Counted from the first letter of the stretch, positions 1 through 8,171 are shown. The stretch is DNA of 64,000 nt from Microcosmobacter sp040493455 (GCF_040493455.1 NZ_JANFDA010000002.1:620001-684000); one strand, 5' to 3'. Numbers and translations: made by a program. Notes: generated from the letters alone by a model not told the origin.

Positions 1-2
1 CA

Positions 3-626
3 TTTACAACTCTAGCATCAGATGCTTCTACAAACTCAATTCCTGTTGGAGAGCAAAACGCTACATACAAAAAGCGTGTTATCAAAACTCCTGCTAGAAT
101 GGATGAAATCGAAATCCCTGCAGAATATACAACTATCAGAAAACAAGTTGTGGATCAGCCATCACATACGACTACTGAGACTGTTCCTGCAAAATATACT
201 ACAGTAACGAGAACTGTTTTAGCTAAAAAAGGTGGAATTACTACTTGGGAAGAAGTTGATTGTGAGCTTTTGAATCCTAATGTTTTACCTGTATTCTACG
301 AACTAGCAAGTGCAAGATTAACTCCAGAGTCTAAAAGAATTATCGATGAAACGTTATTGCCTATCATGAAAGATTCTAACGTTAGCGTAGAGATTATGTC
401 TCATACAGATTCTAGAGGTGATGATGACTACAATATGTCTTTATCTCAAGCTAGAGCAAATTCTGTTGTAAACTATTTAGTTTCTAAAGGTATCTCTAGA
501 AGCCGTTTAAGAGCGAGAGGATTTGGAGAAAGTAGATTGACAAACCGTTGTTCTAATGGTGTGGATTGTTCTGAATCTATGCATCAAAGAAATAGACGTA
601 CTGAGTTTAGAGTGATTAATAATTAA
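3..626 (+). CDS. OmpA-family outer-membrane protein, C-terminal part
   Basis: The gene is open at the left edge of the window; the frame reads from base 3 to the stop at 624-626, so the N-terminus is missing. The last 115 or so residues are an OmpA/MotB-type peptidoglycan-binding domain: VFYELASARLTPESKRIID, then the loop TDSRGDDDYN, then LSQARANSVVNYL and the closing NRRTEFRV. Before it lies a linker with near repeats (PARMDEIEIPAEYTTI, PAKYTTVTRTV) of a kind I associate with flavobacterial OmpA proteins. Two Cys pairs (VDCELL; NRCSNGVDCS) may form disulfides. Expected role: tethering the outer membrane to peptidoglycan. Family call is firm; the exact paralogue cannot be named without the N-terminus. 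Confidence 0.9.
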   Translation, partial: FTTLASDASTNSIPVGEQNATYKKRVIKTPARMDEIEIPAEYTTIRKQVVDQPSHTTTETVPAKYTTVTRTVLAKKGGITTWEEVDCELLNPNVLPVFYELASARLTPESKRIIDETLLPIMKDSNVSVEIMSHTDSRGDDDYNMSLSQARANSVVNYLVSKGISRSRLRARGFGESRLTNRCSNGVDCSESMHQRNRRTEFRVINN

Positions 627-645
627 TCTGAACTGTTGTCGTGAG

Positions 646-669
646 AAAGCTCCTTTTTTAAGGAGCTTT
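646..669. terminator. Bidirectional intrinsic terminator
   Basis: A 10-bp stem, AAAGCTCCTT / AAGGAGCTTT, with a T4 loop and T-runs on both strands. It ends the OmpA gene from the left and overlaps the stop codon of the leftward thioredoxin gene (658-660). Confidence 0.85.
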
Positions 670-1794
670 TTTTGTTACAGAAAAAACTGTGTAGCTGGTT
701 TGCTTTTTTTCTGCCTTAATGCCATAACTATCTTGAAGTTCACCTTGCATTAAATTAAAGTACTTGTAATGAATTTGCCAGTCGTGCTTACCACTAGTAT
801 CAAAACCTGAAGGCTCTATAATAACTGGCATTTCTATAGCTTTAGCAAGTACGTTAGAGACTTCATACAAGCTAACATTATCGGCTTTAATTTCTGAATC
901 GCCAACCATAAAAGAAGGACTTCCTGTTCCCCAATTAATTTGAGTTGTATCCCAAAATGTTGGTGTTTCTACCTTGAGCACTAAAGCTTCTCCTTTAGAT
1001 TGTTCGGTGGTATATTGTAGGTTTAAATCAGATAATATGGTGTCTTCAATATTTTTGTAAGCATTTGAGTCTTTCCTTATAAATATTTGATAGTACTTAT
1101 TCATGCTTTCAGGGACTTCAATTTGCTCACTATACACATTGGAAGCATAGCTTAATATATTGCTTAACTTCCCTTGTAATTTCAAATATCCATTTTGCTC
1201 ATTGACTTCTATATTAGTATTCATTGTATCATTGAGCTCTTTAATTTCGAAATCGCTAGTAGGTATATAAGAAGTTACATCGGTTACTGCGATGTCTTTA
1301 ATTTCAAATATGTCTTTGAAGCTGGCTCTCTTTTTATACTGCTTCAAAAACTTTTCGATATGATGATTCTTCAAATCCGCTGGAGCACCTTCCCAAACAA
1401 TATGTCCATCAGCGTTGACCAAAATAGCATGTGGTAATACTCGTATCTTGTTTTTATTAAATGTTTCGCCTTCAAAATCTATAGCTACTGCTAATGTGGT
1501 AGGATTCTTTGAGAGGAACTTTTTTACTTTTTCTGGATTTTCCTCAGAAATAGAAACAATATAGAAGTCTTTTGGATATTGTTTTTGAAGCGAACCTAAA
1601 TACTTTTTTACATGAATGCATGGCGCACACCAAGTTGCCCAAAAATCTATTAAGTACAGTTTGTTTTCGTTGCTTTCGGCGGTCTTGGAGTACTGAATTA
1701 CTTCAGAAACCTTCACCTGACTATTTATAACATTTAAAGGCAGCAATAATACTATTATAAAAAGGGTGCTTGTCTTTAAAATCTTTTGTTTCAT
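658..1794 (-). CDS. Exported TlpA-like thioredoxin with DUF3738-like tail
   Basis: 378 aa. Residues 1-25 form a signal peptide. Residues about 28-150 are a thioredoxin fold with the redox centre WCAPC at 55-59 in the usual TlpA setting (LIDFWATWCAPC), followed by the cis-Pro region VLPHAILVNADG. The rest is not thioredoxin: residues about 190-378, with MPVIIEPSGFDTSGKHDW and a last strand ending TVFSVTKK, resemble DUF3738 (the Soli_TIGR03435 family) as I remember it. Probably a periplasmic thiol-disulfide or peroxide-related protein; the substrate is unknown. It stands alone, convergent to the OmpA gene with the terminator shared. The tail assignment is tentative. Confidence 0.8.
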   Translation of the reverse strand: MKQKILKTSTLFIIVLLLPLNVINSQVKVSEVIQYSKTAESNENKLYLIDFWATWCAPCIHVKKYLGSLQKQYPKDFYIVSISEENPEKVKKFLSKNPTTLAVAIDFEGETFNKNKIRVLPHAILVNADGHIVWEGAPADLKNHHIEKFLKQYKKRASFKDIFEIKDIAVTDVTSYIPTSDFEIKELNDTMNTNIEVNEQNGYLKLQGKLSNILSYASNVYSEQIEVPESMNKYYQIFIRKDSNAYKNIEDTILSDLNLQYTTEQSKGEALVLKVETPTFWDTTQINWGTGSPSFMVGDSEIKADNVSLYEVSNVLAKAIEMPVIIEPSGFDTSGKHDWQIHYKYFNLMQGELQDSYGIKAEKKQTSYTVFSVTKKAP

Positions 1795-1914
1795 GCTTTC
1801 AATGTTAGGATAATATTGTTAATCAAATACTATGCTAAAATTTTGTTACCAACAATAGTTTGTTAAAAACGTGAAAGCTAGTAAAAAATTACACTAATTT
1901 ATCATAGTTAAAAT

Positions 1915-1922
1915 TATCTTTG
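1915..1922 (+). promoter_or_regulatory. -7 element for the DUF4197 gene
   Basis: TATCTTTG matches the Bacteroidota -7 consensus TAnnTTTG and lies 23 bases before the start codon at 1946. No clear TTG -33 element is seen at the expected distance. Confidence 0.5.
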
Positions 1923-1945
1923 TACAATATTGAAATCCAAACATC

Positions 1946-2653
1946 ATGACAAAAAGAATTCTTGCCTTAATTCTAATATTCAATCTTACAGCTTGCGCAG
2001 AACTGCAAGAAGTGGTGAAACAATTACCTCAATCTGGAGGTGTTCTTAGTAATGCAGATATTGCAGCTGGTTTAAGACAAGCTCTCGATTTTGGAATCGA
2101 CAAACAAGTATCCAAGCTTACTCAAAAAGATGGATTCTTTAGAAATGAATTGGTAAAAATTCTATTACCTGACGAATTGAAAAAAGTTGATAAGGGCCTT
2201 AGAGATATAGGTTTAGGAAACTTGGCAGATGAAGGCTTAAAAGTGCTTAATAGAGCTGCTGAAGATGCCGTAAAAGAGGCGACACCAATTTTTGTCAACG
2301 CTGTTAGGGATATTACTTTTGCAGATGCAAAGAATATTCTTTTGGGTGAAGATAATGCAGCAACACAATACCTCACTGGAAAAACTCAAACAGATTTGTA
2401 CAATAAGTTTAAGCCTGTAATTAATAGCTCGTTTAGCAAGGTTGGTGCAGATCAAATCTGGGAAAACCTCATCACTAAATACAACAACCTTCCTTTTACC
2501 AATGATGTTAATCCTGATCTAACGGATTATGTAACTGGTGAAGCACTAAAAGGTGTGTATACAATGATTGCCGTTGAAGAGAAAGAGATACGAAATAAAG
2601 TTTCTTCAAGAACAACAGACTTATTAAAGAAGGTATTTGCTTTACAAGATTAG
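1946..2653 (+). CDS. DUF4197 family lipoprotein
   Basis: 235 aa. A short signal ends in the lipobox LTAC, giving a lipidated Cys17. The remainder is helical and matches the DUF4197 pattern: an N-terminal SNADIAAGLRQALDFGID segment, the KILLPDELKKVDKGLRDIGL stretch, and late YNNLPFTNDVNPDLTDYVT and VTGEALKGVYTMIAVEEKEIR. Family members are periplasmic lipoproteins of unknown function. Monocistronic: its own promoter lies just upstream and the next gene points the other way with 6 bases between stops. Confidence 0.85.
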   Translation: MTKRILALILIFNLTACAELQEVVKQLPQSGGVLSNADIAAGLRQALDFGIDKQVSKLTQKDGFFRNELVKILLPDELKKVDKGLRDIGLGNLADEGLKVLNRAAEDAVKEATPIFVNAVRDITFADAKNILLGEDNAATQYLTGKTQTDLYNKFKPVINSSFSKVGADQIWENLITKYNNLPFTNDVNPDLTDYVTGEALKGVYTMIAVEEKEIRNKVSSRTTDLLKKVFALQD

Positions 2654-2659
2654 CCTAGT

Positions 2660-3178
2660 CTATTTAGATTTTTTATAAAGTCCATCAAAAGCAACGACTA
2701 CATCTTTTCCTTCGGTATAGGTTTCCCATAGTTGTCGAACCGTTCCGTCTTCATTATCGGTCCAAGTCACTTGATGATAAAAGGTTTTGCCTTCATTGTT
2801 TTTGGCATCATCTGTTCTTAGAATCATCTGATTGCCTTTTTTATGACCTTTTAAGTGAAGATTTCCACCTTGGTTGTCTACCCAAAGTTGCTCCCATTGT
2901 TTCTTTTGTGCGTTATAAAAACTAAAGCTGGTTCCTGTATAACCACTAGTTGCACTTGTCCAGTTTTCCCTAAGAATGCAATCATCCTGAATCTTGTCTA
3001 AACTATTTGTGCCAGCTGGTGAGCCATTAGGCTGAGTTACTGTCCATTCTCCAACCCAAAAATCGAATTGCGAATGTGTTTCGGTGCAACAGTTACAATT
3101 GGCTTTAGCAGTTGCGTCTTGTGCTGTTAGTGTTAATGAACCAATTGAAAAAGCTAGAATAAAGAAGATGGTTTTCAT
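2660..3178 (-). CDS. Exported DUF1579-like protein
   Basis: 172 aa with a signal peptide (residues 1-19, cleavage near LTAQ). The mature start holds a Cys cluster, CNCC at 28-31, and then FDFWVGEWTV (38-47), the opening strand typical of DUF1579-type lipocalin-like barrels in which a protein is introduced by a FWVGEW motif. Later strands (WEQLWVDNQGGNLHLKG, YHQVTWTDNEDGTVRQLWETY) fit a small beta-barrel. Role unknown; the Cys cluster could bind metal or form disulfides. Convergent with the DUF4197 gene; nothing else in its operon. Confidence 0.65.
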   Translation of the reverse strand: MKTIFFILAFSIGSLTLTAQDATAKANCNCCTETHSQFDFWVGEWTVTQPNGSPAGTNSLDKIQDDCILRENWTSATSGYTGTSFSFYNAQKKQWEQLWVDNQGGNLHLKGHKKGNQMILRTDDAKNNEGKTFYHQVTWTDNEDGTVRQLWETYTEGKDVVVAFDGLYKKSK

Positions 3179-3270
3179 ATAGTTGATAGATTAGTTAAGT
3201 ACTTAAATATATTAAACCAAGCTTAATTTAATGCTAATATTAACATAACATTAAAACCAACAATAACGCG

Positions 3271-3368
3271 CATCTTTGTTACTCAAAGTAAAGAAGAGTC
3301 ATACATCTTTAATTTGGATTAGCAAAAGTTGGTTAGTAAAAAAGTCGGATCTTCTACCGACTTTTTTT
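3271..3368 (+). ncRNA. Candidate small RNA (leader-plus-terminator element A)
   Basis: The spacer 3179-3436 holds a -7-like box (CATCTTTG, 3271-3278) and, about 60 bases on, AAAGTTGGTTAGT followed directly by a strong intrinsic terminator (3341-3368). No gene on this strand lies in between, so a transcript of about 85 nt with no protein is implied. The GTTGGTTA motif before the hairpin recurs at 27860 and, on the other strand, at 41290. Transcription is not proven. Confidence 0.45.
3341..3368 (+). terminator. Orphan intrinsic terminator
   Basis: Stem AAAGTCGG (3341-3348) / CCGACTTT (3357-3364) followed by T-rich DNA. It has no upstream coding gene on the plus strand (the gene to the left reads away), and it precedes the small gene at 3437. 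Confidence 0.75.
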
Positions 3369-3436
3369 ATTAACAATATTGCAATTTACCTTCCTGAATT
3401 GCAATATTTTAAATATATTTATGGGACAATGTTGTA

Positions 3437-3634
3437 GTGATGAAAAATATATCTAAAATCAAGAACCACCAAATTAAGCTACAGCTTCGGTATAAACAGT
3501 TGATTGAACAGGCCTACAACTTGCGACAAACCGATCATGCACTGAGTGATGTCTCTGAGTATAGAGCCATCAAACTTCTCAACAAGATCAATCGTCTTAA
3601 ATATTTAGAGAGGGAAGCACAACCTATTGCTTAA
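3437..3634 (+). CDS. Small helical protein, Lacal_2735-like
   Basis: 65 aa, basic, predicted helical. The core YKQLIEQAYNLRQTDHALSD is followed by a second helix (AIKLLNKINRLKYLE). The pattern Y-x-x-L-x-E-A-Y-x-L ... SD ... A-x-x-L-x-K-I resembles the short flavobacterial Lacal_2735 family as I recall it; function unknown. The next gene is a clear sister copy (see 3705). Start chosen at the ATG at 3437; the following in-frame ATG at 3440 is equally possible. Confidence 0.6.
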   Translation: MMKNISKIKNHQIKLQLRYKQLIEQAYNLRQTDHALSDVSEYRAIKLLNKINRLKYLEREAQPIA

Positions 3635-3704
3635 AACACTTCCAGGATACTTAGCTTTTAGTCTAGTCTTTGAAAACCTTTTATCAATTTAAAATAAAAG
3701 GCTT

Positions 3705-3929
3705 ATGACACATTTTTGTAAAGTAAATCGTAACAACCACTTTTATGAGGATATTGAGTACCTCAAATTTCTAGAACAAAAGTACTTATTGTATATTGAA
3801 CAAGCTTATAATCTAGCACAAACAGATGCTAGTCTAAGTGATATTTTATACTTTGAAGCTAAAAAACTTAAAAAGTCTATTTTAAGCTTTAAGTACATCA
3901 ACTCACCAGCTCTTGATGTAGTTTTTTAA
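3705..3929 (+). CDS. Small helical protein, sister of the 3437 gene
   Basis: 74 aa. Residues about 29-68 align with the upstream gene: YLLYIEQAYNLAQTDASLSD here against YKQLIEQAYNLRQTDHALSD there, then a second helix with KKLKKSILSFKYI. The two lie 70 bases apart on one strand, so they look like a diverged tandem duplication. The 3' end overlaps the convergent gene ending at 3898 by 32 bases, which is unusual in this window. Function unknown. Confidence 0.6.
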   Translation: MTHFCKVNRNNHFYEDIEYLKFLEQKYLLYIEQAYNLAQTDASLSDILYFEAKKLKKSILSFKYINSPALDVVF

Positions 3930-4692
3930 AATACTTAAACGCTTTAGTAAGCCTGGATCCATACCAAGAAAAGGCTTCACCATCGACAAGTAATACTTTG
4001 GCATTGGAATAATACTTCTTAAGTTCTTCTTTGTGTATTTCCTTGAACGGGTAGGGTTCGCTAGATAACAAGACCAATTCTACATTTTCATTCTTATTCG
4101 AATCTAGATCAACTTCAGGGTATCGGTCTAAGTTTTCATAATAATTCTGAAACTTATTCAGGCTAAGCAAATAATTGATAAATGTATCTTTACCTGCTAC
4201 CATCCAGGGGTTTTTCCAAATAAAATATGCTGTTTGTATTGATTGTTTATTTGAAATAAACTTTTCAAAGTCTTTCTGTTCTTGTTTGATTGTATCGGAT
4301 ATTAACTTAGCCTTATCTGAACAATCAAATAAGTCAGCATACATGGTTATAAGTTCGTGACAATCTTCAACTGTATAAATATCACTGACATGTGTTTGTG
4401 CTATTTGTTCACAACTTTCAACAATAGCTAGTGTATTCTCCTCTTTGTTACAAAGTATAATGTCTGGATTAAGTGCTTTAATTTTGTATATATGAACTTG
4501 CTTTGTGCCACCAACAACGGTTTTCTCCTTTCGTAAATGCTTTGGGTTAATGCAGAATTTTGTTACGCCTACAATCTTGTCTTCCAAACCTAAATCAACC
4601 AAAAGTTCGGTAAGACTAGGCACTAAAGACACAATACGTTTTGGTTTATCTTTAAAATGAAGTTTACGTTGAAGTTGGTCTGAGTACTCCAT
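3898..4692 (-). CDS. Cytoplasmic BtuF/TroA-like helical-backbone metal receptor
   Basis: 264 aa. The fold signature is that of periplasmic binding proteins for vitamin B12 or iron chelates: RIVSLVPSLTELLVDLGLEDKIVGVT (9-40), PDIILCNKEEN, and the C-terminal domain with LSLNKFQNYYENLDRYPEVD and LVLLSSEPYPF. There is no signal peptide or lipobox, so it probably stays in the cytoplasm, as do other stand-alone members in Bacteroidota; the ligand is unknown. It follows pyrF by 6 bases and probably shares its transcript. No ABC permease or ATPase is nearby. Confidence 0.75.
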   Translation of the reverse strand: MEYSDQLQRKLHFKDKPKRIVSLVPSLTELLVDLGLEDKIVGVTKFCINPKHLRKEKTVVGGTKQVHIYKIKALNPDIILCNKEENTLAIVESCEQIAQTHVSDIYTVEDCHELITMYADLFDCSDKAKLISDTIKQEQKDFEKFISNKQSIQTAYFIWKNPWMVAGKDTFINYLLSLNKFQNYYENLDRYPEVDLDSNKNENVELVLLSSEPYPFKEIHKEELKKYYSNAKVLLVDGEAFSWYGSRLTKAFKYFKKLHQELVS

Positions 4693-4698
4693 GACATG

Positions 4699-5511
4699 CT
4701 AAGACATAATATCTGCCATCTGCTCCTGTAATTCTCTAGCTTTAGAGGCAGCTGCTTCAGCAAAATCTTTACCATTGGAAGCATAAATGATTCCACGAGA
4801 GGAATTAATAAGTAACCCAACATTGCTATTCATGCCATACTTACAAACCTCTTGCAGGTTACCTCCTTGTGCTCCTACTCCAGGAACTAATAGAAAACTT
4901 TCTGGAATTATCTGACGAATCTCAGCTAGGTATTCTGCCTTAGTAGCTCCTACAACATACATTAGGTTTTGGCTATTTGTCCATCCTTTTGAAGTTTCTA
5001 AAACTTGCTTATACAGTTCTTGACCTTCAACTGTTTTTGTTTGAAAATCAAAAGCACCTTGATTTGAGGTTAGTGCCAACAGAATTGTATGTTTATCTTC
5101 AAAAGCTAGAAATGGCTCTACTGAGTCTTTCCCCATGTATGGTGCTACTGTTACACTATTGAAGGCTAAGTCTTCAAAAAAGGCTTTAGCATACATGGTA
5201 CTAGTATTTCCTATATCACCACGTTTTGCATCAGCTATAGTAAAGATTTCAGGGTGGTTTTCATTAAGGTAATTAATAGTCTTTTCTAAAGCTTTCCATC
5301 CTTTTATACCATAGGCTTCATAAAATGCCGTATTTGGTTTATATGCTACACAAAGATGGTGTGTTGCGTCTATTATTGCTTTATTAAAGGCAAATATTGG
5401 ATCCTCTTCTTCCAATAAGTGCTTTGGAACTTTATTAAGGTCTACATCCAATCCTATGCACAGAAAAGATTGCTTTTGTTTGATTTGGCTGTATAGCTGG
5501 TGTTTGGTCAT
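4699..5511 (-). CDS. pyrF: Orotidine 5'-phosphate decarboxylase
   Basis: 270 aa, the usual length for the longer (type 2) PyrF. It converts OMP to UMP, the last step of de novo pyrimidine synthesis. Seen: the substrate-binding FLCIGLDVDLNKVP near the N-terminus, the catalytic DAKRGD at 94-99 with Lys96, FNSVTVAPYMGKDSVEPFL, and the phosphate-binding end LVPGVGAQGG followed by LINSSRGIIYAS. It is transcribed with the BtuF-like gene downstream; a four-helix-bundle gene and triple heptamers separate it from prfA. Confidence 0.95.
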   Translation of the reverse strand: MTKHQLYSQIKQKQSFLCIGLDVDLNKVPKHLLEEEDPIFAFNKAIIDATHHLCVAYKPNTAFYEAYGIKGWKALEKTINYLNENHPEIFTIADAKRGDIGNTSTMYAKAFFEDLAFNSVTVAPYMGKDSVEPFLAFEDKHTILLALTSNQGAFDFQTKTVEGQELYKQVLETSKGWTNSQNLMYVVGATKAEYLAEIRQIIPESFLLVPGVGAQGGNLQEVCKYGMNSNVGLLINSSRGIIYASNGKDFAEAAASKARELQEQMADIMS

Positions 5512-5513
5512 AG

Positions 5514-5534
5514 GTCTTTGGTCTTTGGTCTTTG
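5514..5534. repeat. Three tandem GTCTTTG heptamers
   Basis: GTCTTTG occurs three times without interruption (5514-5520, 5521-5527, 5528-5534) between pyrF and the four-helix-bundle gene. On the other flank of that gene (about 5929-5960) a looser heptameric run occurs (CCAAAAC, CCTAAAA, CCTTATA, CCTAAAT, CCTAAAT), of similar composition when read on the opposite strand. Confidence 0.8.
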
Positions 5535-5548
5535 GTATGATATTTAGA

Positions 5549-5902
5549 CTATACTTGGCTTTTTGAATATTTTAAAAGTGCATTTATTCTTTTTTGAAGA
5601 ATATTTATGTCTTCAATAATAGTATCTGTTTCGAAAATATAAGATAATTCTTTACAAATAATAAGATGTGTCTCTAATTCAAATGCAGAACCCAAACTCA
5701 TTTGTAAAAATCTAACAAAATCTTTTTGGGAATCTTTAGCACAGCCTTCAGCTATATTTGCAGGAATAGAAACTACTGCTCTAGTGATTTGTGATCTCAA
5801 TCCAAACTTTTCCTTTTCTGGGAGGTTTTCTACTAGAGCATAAACTTTTTTCACTAACACGATAGCATCTTTCCAAACATCTAAGTCTCTAAAATTTCTC
5901 AT
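5549..5902 (-). CDS. Four-helix-bundle protein, 23S rRNA IVP type
   Basis: 117 aa. The sequence is characteristic: FRDLDVWKDAIVLVKKVY at the start, then FGLRSQITRAVVSIPANIAEG, FLQMSLGSAFELETHLII and a late ILQKRINAL helix. Members are encoded inside 23S rRNA intervening sequences in some bacteria and as free genes in Bacteroidota; they form pentamers and their function is not known. It lies between pyrF and prfA on the same strand with short simple repeats on both sides, as if inserted there. All four helices are intact and the reading frame is clean. Confidence 0.88.
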   Translation of the reverse strand: MRNFRDLDVWKDAIVLVKKVYALVENLPEKEKFGLRSQITRAVVSIPANIAEGCAKDSQKDFVRFLQMSLGSAFELETHLIICKELSYIFETDTIIEDINILQKRINALLKYSKSQV

Positions 5903-5955
5903 ATAATGCGAAGATCAATGCTAATTACCAAAACCTAAAACCTTATACCTAAATC

Positions 5956-7032
5956 CTAAATATGTTCTTCACTAGCTTTTAGTTTTTGAGTGTTTTCTGC
6001 TAGCATTAATTCGTCTATAATCTTTTGCAAGTCGCCATTAACGATATTTTGCAAATCGTATAAGGTCAATCCTATTCTATGATCTGTAACACGCCCTTGA
6101 GGATAGTTGTATGTTCTAATCTTAGCACTTCTATCTCCAGAGGTCACCATGGAACCACGTTTTGCAGCATCTTCTGCTTGCTTCTTCTCTAGTTCTAAAT
6201 CATACAAACGAGAACGTAATACCTTGAATGCCTTCTCTTTGTTCTTATGCTGTGATTTTTGATCTTGACATTGTGCCACTAATCCTGTTGGAATATGTGT
6301 TAATCGAACTGCAGAATACGTCGTGTTTACTGATTGTCCTCCAGGACCTGATGAACAGAAAAAGTCTATTCTTACGTCTTTAGGGTCGATTTCTACATCA
6401 AACTCTTCTGCTTCAGGAAATACCATACATGTTGCAGCACTTGTATGCACTCTTCCTTGGGTTTCGGTTTGTGGAACACGTTGTACACGATGTACACCAG
6501 CTTCAAACTTCAATGTACCGTATACATCTTCGCCTGTAACTTCAAACTGAATTTCTTTAAAGCCACCATTAGTCCCTTCGCTGAAATCTACTGTACTCAC
6601 TTTCCAACCTCTACCCTCACAATACTTAGTATACATTCTGAACAAATCTCCAGCAAAAATACTAGCCTCATCTCCTCCTGTTCCTGCTCTCAATTCTACC
6701 ACAGCGTTCTTTGCATCTTCAGGGTCTTTAGGAATCAACAGGAAGCGTATTTCGTCTTCTAACTTTGGAATATTAGTTTTGGCTTCGTCGAATTGCATCT
6801 TGGCCATTTCAACCATTTCCGCATCGCTCCCATCTGAAATGATTTCTTCAGCTTCGGCCAAATTGTCTAAAAGTGTAGTGTATTCATTACTCTTTTCAAC
6901 CAATATTTTCAAATCCTTGTACTCTTTGTTCAATTGCACATAGCGTTTCTGATCTGAAATAATATCTGGTTGAATAATGAGATCGCTTACCTCATCAAAT
7001 CGTTGCTTTATTATCTGTAACTTCTCTAACAT
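5956..7032 (-). CDS. prfA: Peptide chain release factor 1
   Basis: 358 aa, the standard RF1 length. It reads UAA and UAG in the ribosomal A site and triggers peptide release. Seen: the PxT codon-reading tripeptide in RVPQTETQGRVHTSAA (187-189), the catalytic GGQ at 231-233 in SSGPGGQSVNT, and the usual RITHHRIG-like end (GRVTDHRIGLTLYDL). A TATTTTTG box on the minus strand (7054-7061) lies just before the start and is probably its -7 element. The next gene downstream is the IVP-type protein. Confidence 0.96.
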   Translation of the reverse strand: MLEKLQIIKQRFDEVSDLIIQPDIISDQKRYVQLNKEYKDLKILVEKSNEYTTLLDNLAEAEEIISDGSDAEMVEMAKMQFDEAKTNIPKLEDEIRFLLIPKDPEDAKNAVVELRAGTGGDEASIFAGDLFRMYTKYCEGRGWKVSTVDFSEGTNGGFKEIQFEVTGEDVYGTLKFEAGVHRVQRVPQTETQGRVHTSAATCMVFPEAEEFDVEIDPKDVRIDFFCSSGPGGQSVNTTYSAVRLTHIPTGLVAQCQDQKSQHKNKEKAFKVLRSRLYDLELEKKQAEDAAKRGSMVTSGDRSAKIRTYNYPQGRVTDHRIGLTLYDLQNIVNGDLQKIIDELMLAENTQKLKASEEHI

Positions 7033-7275
7033 CTAGGGTAAAAAATTGTGTGGCAAAAATACAATAATTTATAAATTGGCTAGTCTACTACTAAGTTAAT
7101 CCAATTATCGATTACTATTGAAAAATAAAATCGAAAGATTTCCGTTAAAAAACTATTACCCATCAACATTGTTAAACCAGAAACCAATTATGACCCTATT
7201 GTAAGGGCAACAATCATTTTTTGAAATCATAGCATAAAAGAGCATTACTAGTATTCATTTTTAAATTTTAAAATT

Positions 7276-7563
7276 ATGCAACGTATTGCCGCTATATTGT
7301 TGTTTTACAAGCCAATGTTTGTATGGTCTTTTGCCGTCACTCTGGTCATTACAATTTTCAATCCCCTTATCTTTTCAGCAATCATTACCAAACTCTTTTT
7401 AACGTTTTTTGCTTGGTATTTGGTCAATGAAACTAAAACACGACAAAAACTAATTGCTTTAAAAAATATTGGTGTATCAACTTTTAAACTGTTTTCCACC
7501 ATATTCTTTATTGACATCGTTATAACCATTGGGTTTTTGATCGTCATTAAAGAATTTATATAG
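7276..7563 (+). CDS. Small membrane protein of unknown function
   Basis: 95 aa with three hydrophobic stretches: about 12-28, 29-49 and 70-91, so probably two or three membrane helices. A central basic stretch (NETKTRQKLIALKNIG) would lie in the cytoplasm. I do not recognise the family. It ends 46 bases before the Crp/Fnr regulator on the same strand and may be cotranscribed with it. The 243-base spacer before it (7033-7275) shows only the presumed prfA promoter and AT-rich DNA. Confidence 0.6.
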   Translation: MQRIAAILLFYKPMFVWSFAVTLVITIFNPLIFSAIITKLFLTFFAWYLVNETKTRQKLIALKNIGVSTFKLFSTIFFIDIVITIGFLIVIKEFI

Positions 7564-7609
7564 TCTCTCAATTTTTAATTACTTTGCTGAACTTTCCAAA
7601 GTAAATAAT

Positions 7610-8170
7610 ATGGATAAGTTCATCGACTATATAAAACAATATGTTCAGCTATCTGAAGAGGCTGAAATTGCTATAAGAAATGTTTTTTCTAAAAAAGAAT
7701 ATGCTAAAGGCGAATTGCTGTCTGAAGAGGGTAAGACTTGCAATCATCTTTATTTTTTACAAGAAGGTGCAATACGCTCATTTTTCTACCTAAACGGAAA
7801 GGATATCACACATTGGATTTATCTTGAAAACTTTGTTCTTACTTCTTGGACGAGTTATATCATGAGAAAACCTTCAACAGAATATCTTGAAACTACAGAA
7901 GATTCTGTTATAATTTCTATCAATTATGATCAGATGCAGGAGCTGTACAAACAATATCCTGAACTGGAACGATTTGGTCGATTAATTCTAGAGGAACAAA
8001 TTGCTATGATGGACGAGTTCTTTAAAGGGTATTATTTCCTTTCAGCAAAAGAAAAGTATGAATTGCTCACTAATGCCATGCCTCAAATAACTCAAAAAGC
8101 CAATCTAGGCCATATTGCTTCTATGCTTGGTATTTCTCAAGAAACGCTCAGCAGAATAAGAGGAAAGTAG
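7610..8170 (+). CDS. Crp/Fnr-family transcriptional regulator
   Basis: 186 aa. Residues 10-110 form a cyclic-nucleotide-binding-type beta-roll (GELLSEEGKTCNHLYFLQEGAIRSFF), then a long dimer helix, then a short helix-turn-helix (ANLGHIASMLGISQETLSRIR). In the recognition helix, Glu178-x-x-Ser181-Arg182 matches the E-xx-SR of E. coli FNR, which reads TTGA half sites, rather than the R-E-xx-G-R of CRP. Only one Cys (44) is present, so it cannot hold an FNR-type 4Fe-4S cluster; its signal is unknown. It ends 1 base from the end of the convergent DUF5777 operon, whose promoter carries FNR-type boxes (see 11976-12084). I infer it is their regulator. Confidence 0.88.
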   Translation: MDKFIDYIKQYVQLSEEAEIAIRNVFSKKEYAKGELLSEEGKTCNHLYFLQEGAIRSFFYLNGKDITHWIYLENFVLTSWTSYIMRKPSTEYLETTEDSVIISINYDQMQELYKQYPELERFGRLILEEQIAMMDEFFKGYYFLSAKEKYELLTNAMPQITQKANLGHIASMLGISQETLSRIRGK

Positions 8171-8171
8171 T

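Noticed and set aside
6445..6762. 105-codon plus-strand frame inside prfA
   Set aside because: Antisense shadow of RF1; Cys- and Ser-rich translation without family features.
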